DNA from: Planctomycetota bacterium
GTDB taxonomy: Bacteria; Planctomycetota; UBA1135; GCA-002686595
Reading direction: 5' to 3'
DNA: 64,000 nucleotides
NCBI GenBank assembly: GCA_028278425.1
Contig: JANQEJ010000211.1
Span: forward strand, 1 to 64,000
Positions 60,649 to 64,000 of this stretch are shown here, piece by piece. The translations under genes and the position numbers were made by a program. Position 1 is the stretch's first letter, and every line of letters begins with the position of its first letter. The notes beneath the pieces are model-generated. The model ran no database searches. It was not told the DNA's origin and saw only the letters and a program-made list of their open reading frames with translations.

Positions 60649-60650
60649 TC

Positions 60651-61457
60651 ATGCAAACAGCAAAACACCGCGCGGTCCTCGCTTCGGCGGCGCTCCTGGC
60701 CGGCGCCTTCGCCCTGTCCACCGGGGCCGCGCCGGGCGGCCAAGAAGAGGGCGACGAGATCGACCGAAAGGTCGACGACGCCCGCACCGCGCTCGAGGAG
60801 TGGGTCGAGAACCGGCGCCTGATCTCGCAGGAGAAGCGCGACTGGGCTCTCGGACGCGATCTGCTCGAGGACCGCATCGACATGGTCCAGGGCCAGATCG
60901 ATGCGGTACGCGAGGACATCGCCGAGGCCGAGAAGGAGATCGCGGAAAACGACGCCGAGAGCGCGGAGCTCGAGGCGGAGAACGCGAAGTACGTCGAGGC
61001 CGCCGACGAGCTCACCGCGACGGTCACGGAGCTGGAGGCGCGGATCAAGGAGCTCGTGAAGCGGTTGCCGGATCCGATCCTCGACCGCATCGGGCTGTTC
61101 CTCAAGCAGCTCCCGGACGATCCCGAGACGACCGAGCAGGGGCTGGGCGAGCGCTACATGTACGTCGTCGGCATCCTCAACGAGATCGACAAGTTCAACG
61201 GCGAGATCACCCGCACGAGCGAGGTTCGCACCCTGCCCGACGGCCGCGCGATCGAGGTCACCGCGCTCTACGCCGGCATCGGTCAGGCCTGGTACGCCAA
61301 CGCGGAAGGCACGATCGGCGGTACCGGCACCGCCAAGCCCGAAGGGTGGACGTGGACCGCGGCGAACGAGTCCGCCGCGGACATCGCCCAGGCGATCCGG
61401 ATCCACGAGGGTGTGGACCAGGCGGCCTTCGTGCGTCTTCCGCTGAGGGTGGAGTGA
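60651..61457 (+). CDS. DUF3450 protein, TonB-system partner
   Basis: A 268-residue exported protein starting 3 bases after the receptor's stop. A signal peptide (VLASAALLAGAFALSTGAAP) leads into a long coiled-coil (RTALEEWVENRRLISQEKRDW, DIAEAEKEIAENDAESAELEAE), then a globular part containing EITRTSEVRTLPDGRAIEVTALYAG and GWTWTAANESAADIAQAI. This matches DUF3450, which occurs with ExbB/TtpC genes of TonB systems such as the Vibrio TonB2 set. It is probably periplasmic and helps energise the receptor. Confidence 0.88.
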   Translation: MQTAKHRAVLASAALLAGAFALSTGAAPGGQEEGDEIDRKVDDARTALEEWVENRRLISQEKRDWALGRDLLEDRIDMVQGQIDAVREDIAEAEKEIAENDAESAELEAENAKYVEAADELTATVTELEARIKELVKRLPDPILDRIGLFLKQLPDDPETTEQGLGERYMYVVGILNEIDKFNGEITRTSEVRTLPDGRAIEVTALYAGIGQAWYANAEGTIGGTGTAKPEGWTWTAANESAADIAQAIRIHEGVDQAAFVRLPLRVE

Positions 61458-61461
61458 CGCG

Positions 61462-63066
61462 ATGAAGGCGATCCAGATCACAGGCTTGTCGTTCCTTCTC
61501 GCCCTGGCGTCGGCCGCGCAGGCTCAGGAACCGCCTGCAAACGAGCCGCCCGCGGAGCAAACCGAGCAACCCCGGCAAGCGGAGCAAGTCGATCCGTCCG
61601 AGCAAGCCGTCGAGCGCACGTTCGACGACGCGGTGTCCGACATCGAGGCTCGACTCGAGACCAGCATCACCGAGCTCGCGGAGCTGCGCCAGCAGATCGA
61701 GGACGAGATGCTTCCGCTCAGCGGCCGCCTCAGCGAGCTGCGGGCCGAGCTGGCCGCGGTCCAGCGCGAGTATCAGGAGAAGGCCCGCGCGCGCGACCGC
61801 GGCACGCTGGCCAAGAGCAAGCTCCGGACCGACACCGAGGCGCGGCGCGACGAGCTCGAATACGTCTCGACGCGGCTCCTGACGGAGTACGTGAACAACT
61901 TCGATCCGCGCCTGCACATCTCAGAGAAGCAGCGCTACGACGAGGTCGTCGAAGCGGCGCGCTTGGCCCCGGACGACAGCAACCTCTCCGACGGGGAAAT
62001 CTACGCGACGCAGGCGAAGCTCTTGTCCGTCGGGCTGGACCGGCTCGAGGAGGCGCTCGGCGGAACCCGGTTCGAGGGGACGGCCCTCGACTCCAGCCGC
62101 TTCGTGAACGACGGCACCTTCGTGCTGGTCGGCCCGATGGCGCTCTTCCGCTCCGCGGACGGAGCGAACGTCGGCGCGGTCGAGGAGCGTCTCGGCTCCC
62201 AGGAGCCCACCCAGATTCCCTTCGGGAATCCCGAGGACACCGCGGCGGCGGGCACTCTGGTGGCCAACGGCTCCGGCTTCTTCCCCGTGGACCCGACGCT
62301 CGGCAACGCGTTCAAGGTCGAGGCCACCCAGGAAACGCTGCTCGAGCACATCCAGGCCGGCGGCCCCGTGATGTATCCGATCTTCACGCTCGCGGGCCTC
62401 GCGCTCCTGATCGCGATCTACAAGTTCATCGCCCTGCTCTTCGTGCGCACGCCGTCGCGCAAGAAGATCGCCAAGCTGCTCGACGCGGTGCGCCGCCGCG
62501 ACGAGGAGGGCGCCAAGCAGGCGGCCGGCGCGATGCGCGGCCCGGTGGGCGCGATGTTGTCGACCGGCGTCGAGCACATCCGCGAGCCGCGCGAGCTGAT
62601 CGAGGAGGTCATGTACGAGAACGTCCTCGTCACCAAGCTCAAGGTGAACCGGATGCTGCCGTTCATCGCGATCTGCGCTGCGTCCGCGCCGCTGCTCGGA
62701 CTGCTCGGAACGGTGACCGGCATCATCGACACCTTCGCGATGATCACCGTCTACGGCTCCGGCGACGTCCGGATGCTCTCCGGCGGCATCTCCGAGGCGC
62801 TGATCACGACCAAGTTCGGCCTGATCGTCGCCGTGCCCTCGCTTCTCATGCACGCCTTCCTGTCCAGAAAGGCGCGCGGTGTCATCGGGAAGATGGAACA
62901 GGCGGCCGTAGCGCTGACCAACCAGATCGGGCGTACGCCGTTCGACGACGACGGCGGCTCGCGCCGCGACGAGATGACGCCGATGGCCCCGCCGCCCGCG
63001 GAGCCGCACGAACCCCCGGTCCCCGTTCCCGAGCGCGAGGCCCGCGAGCTCACCGCACAGACCTAA
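61462..63066 (+). CDS. TtpC/MotA-TolQ-ExbB family channel protein with long periplasmic N-terminus
   Basis: A 534-residue protein. After a signal peptide (to AQAQEPPA) comes a region of about 280 residues with a coiled-coil (SITELAELRQQIEDEMLPLSGRLSEL), and then a membrane segment near 302-325 (YPIFTLAGLALLIAIYKFIAL). The cytoplasmic part and two further membrane segments follow in MotA/TolQ/ExbB style ([30 protein letters not shown] and [23 protein letters not shown]), with an acidic Pro-rich C-terminus. This layout matches TtpC-type partners in TonB2-like systems. It follows DUF3450 closely and precedes exbB. Confidence 0.92.
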   Translation: MKAIQITGLSFLLALASAAQAQEPPANEPPAEQTEQPRQAEQVDPSEQAVERTFDDAVSDIEARLETSITELAELRQQIEDEMLPLSGRLSELRAELAAVQREYQEKARARDRGTLAKSKLRTDTEARRDELEYVSTRLLTEYVNNFDPRLHISEKQRYDEVVEAARLAPDDSNLSDGEIYATQAKLLSVGLDRLEEALGGTRFEGTALDSSRFVNDGTFVLVGPMALFRSADGANVGAVEERLGSQEPTQIPFGNPEDTAAAGTLVANGSGFFPVDPTLGNAFKVEATQETLLEHIQAGGPVMYPIFTLAGLALLIAIYKFIALLFVRTPSRKKIAKLLDAVRRRDEEGAKQAAGAMRGPVGAMLSTGVEHIREPRELIEEVMYENVLVTKLKVNRMLPFIAICAASAPLLGLLGTVTGIIDTFAMITVYGSGDVRMLSGGISEALITTKFGLIVAVPSLLMHAFLSRKARGVIGKMEQAAVALTNQIGRTPFDDDGGSRRDEMTPMAPPPAEPHEPPVPVPEREARELTAQT

Positions 63067-63069
63067 GCC

Positions 63070-63696
63070 ATGGCATACCGACTCGAAGCGCTCTTGGACG
63101 AAGCCGGCAAGATCTGGCTCGCAGGTGGATGGGCGATGGTGGCCATCGCGACCATCGCCCTGGTGATCTTCGGCATGGGCGTGCACGTCTTCCTCGAGCT
63201 CAGGCGCAAGGGCTTCCGCTCGATTCCGGAGAAGACCTGGCGCCGCTGGATCGAGCATCCCGAAGAGCGGAAGGGACCGATCGGCAGGCTGCTCGACAAG
63301 GTGACGGGCGCGCCCACGCTCACGCAGAACGCGGCCGCCTTCGAGGGCGTGCGCGCGACGGAGTCGGCGCCGTTCGAGCGCGACCTGCGCGTGATGAAGA
63401 TCTGCGTCGGCGCCGCGCCGCTCGTCGGTCTGCTCGGGACGGTGACCGGCATGCTCGCCACCTTCGGCGCCCTGTCCTCGGGCTCCGGCGGCGAGAAGAC
63501 GATGGGCCTCGTCGCCGAAGGCATCTCCGAGGCCCTGATCACGACCGAGACCGGGCTGGTCATCGCGCTGCCCGGGCTGTTCTTCCAGTACCAGCTCACC
63601 CGCACCCACGAGCGCTACAAGGCCTTCCTCGCCCACGTCGAGACGGTCTGCGCGCAGGTGCTCTACCGCAAGCTACGGGTCAAGGAGGCCGCCTGA
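63070..63696 (+). CDS. exbB: ExbB-type proton channel subunit
   Basis: A 208-residue inner-membrane protein starting 3 bases after the previous stop. It has the ExbB hallmark pair of membrane segments [22 protein letters not shown] and [28 protein letters not shown]; the first membrane segment is [21 protein letters not shown]. The Thr/Gly-rich pattern of the channel helices is intact. It forms the proton-conducting complex with ExbD, which couples the membrane potential to TonB and the receptor upstream. Confidence 0.94.
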   Translation: MAYRLEALLDEAGKIWLAGGWAMVAIATIALVIFGMGVHVFLELRRKGFRSIPEKTWRRWIEHPEERKGPIGRLLDKVTGAPTLTQNAAAFEGVRATESAPFERDLRVMKICVGAAPLVGLLGTVTGMLATFGALSSGSGGEKTMGLVAEGISEALITTETGLVIALPGLFFQYQLTRTHERYKAFLAHVETVCAQVLYRKLRVKEAA

Positions 63697-63697
63697 C

Positions 63698-64000
63698 ATG
63701 GGACGCTTTCGCTCCGCTGCCGACGACGACGCCGGCGAGACCGGGATCGACATCTCCCCGCTCATCGACTGCGTGTTCATCCTGCTCATCTTCTTCATCG
63801 TGACGACGGTCTTCGTCGAGGAGACCGGCGTCGAGGTGGACAAGCCGCAGGCCGCGTCCTCCGTTCAGCTCGAAAAGACGAGCCTGCTCATCGCGCTGAC
63901 GGCGAAGGGCGAGGTGGTCTACGACAACCGCGACATCGGCATCCAGGGCGTCGCGCCGCTCGTGCGGCGGATGCTCCAGAAGGAACCGGTGCCGGTGATC
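63698..64000 (+). CDS. exbD: ExbD/TolR-family protein, N-terminal part (cut by window edge)
   Basis: The gene starts at ATG 63698, one base after the exbB stop, and runs off the window. The 101 visible residues hold the ExbD/TolR membrane helix with the proton-binding Asp: [21 protein letters not shown] (Asp near residue 24). A periplasmic segment follows ([17 protein letters not shown]). It partners ExbB. The remaining C-terminal domain and a tonB gene, expected next, lie outside the window. Confidence 0.92.
   Translation, partial: MGRFRSAADDDAGETGIDISPLIDCVFILLIFFIVTTVFVEETGVEVDKPQAASSVQLEKTSLLIALTAKGEVVYDNRDIGIQGVAPLVRRMLQKEPVPVI

Overview
The window is GC-rich, densely coding bacterial DNA with genes on both strands. 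It reads as ordinary chromosome: I see no rRNA, tRNA, insertion sequence, phage or CRISPR. The organism is Gram-negative, with TonB/ExbB/ExbD, an RND-TolC pump, LpoB and many lipoproteins. DUF1501/DUF1800 pairs, FG-GAP/ASPIC proteins, COG3379 AlkP-superfamily enzymes and large secreted proteins with a recurring C-terminal module point, as a best guess, to Planctomycetota or a similar uncultured lineage such as Acidobacteriota. This is inference, since there is no marker rRNA here.

Layout. 1-0.7 kb: end of a GT4 glycosyltransferase. 0.7-4.7 kb (minus): mutS followed by a probable selenoprotein, a LolA/DUF2092-like domain joined to a thioredoxin-fold domain through an in-frame UGA. 4.8-7.2 kb: a COG3014 / YcfL / LpoB lipoprotein operon for peptidoglycan synthase activation. 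7.2-16 kb: an orphan N6-adenine methyltransferase, an intergenic hairpin pair with a terminator, a nucleotide-sugar epimerase, ATP-dependent PEP carboxykinase, a SufT-like protein, a YheT-type hydrolase, a radical SAM protein, an AsmA-like protein and a small repeat protein. 16-20.6 kb: a DUF3352-like / DUF1800 / DUF1501 operon. 20.7-27.1 kb: an FG-GAP/ASPIC protein and two amidohydrolase-family genes in which only one of three domains keeps a visible HxH metal site. 27-35 kb: a copper-type P-ATPase, a LOG-family protein, AIM24, an SGNH hydrolase, a cupin and small lipoproteins.

35.0-38.3 kb is a self-contained sulfate-activation operon. It has a leader with two mutually exclusive hairpins and a DNA palindrome, then an RHH-like small protein, ATP sulfurylase, an AlkP-superfamily enzyme with Thr in the nucleophile position, APS kinase and a good intrinsic terminator. 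38.3-45.1 kb (minus) is a TetR-TolC-MFP-RND efflux operon with 4-base overlaps, a recognisable promoter and a palindromic operator. 45.4-51.5 kb holds two COG3379 AlkP enzymes, a paralogue of the RHH-like protein, an unusual membrane protein and a MESH1/SpoT-like HD hydrolase. 51.5-54.0 kb has a beta-propeller lipoprotein and a Sel1-repeat lipoprotein. 54.2-64 kb is an outer-membrane uptake locus: a beta-helix surface protein, a repeat-rich exported protein, a TonB-dependent receptor, DUF3450, a TtpC/MotA-like channel protein, ExbB and the start of ExbD.

The items most worth a second look are the UGA-containing thioredoxin fusion (686-2041) with a hairpin directly after the UGA, the leader at 35.05-35.12 kb, the two RHH-like LGY-tailed proteins that each sit beside AlkP-superfamily enzymes, and the C-terminal module shared by the secreted proteins at 30.9 and 54.2 kb.
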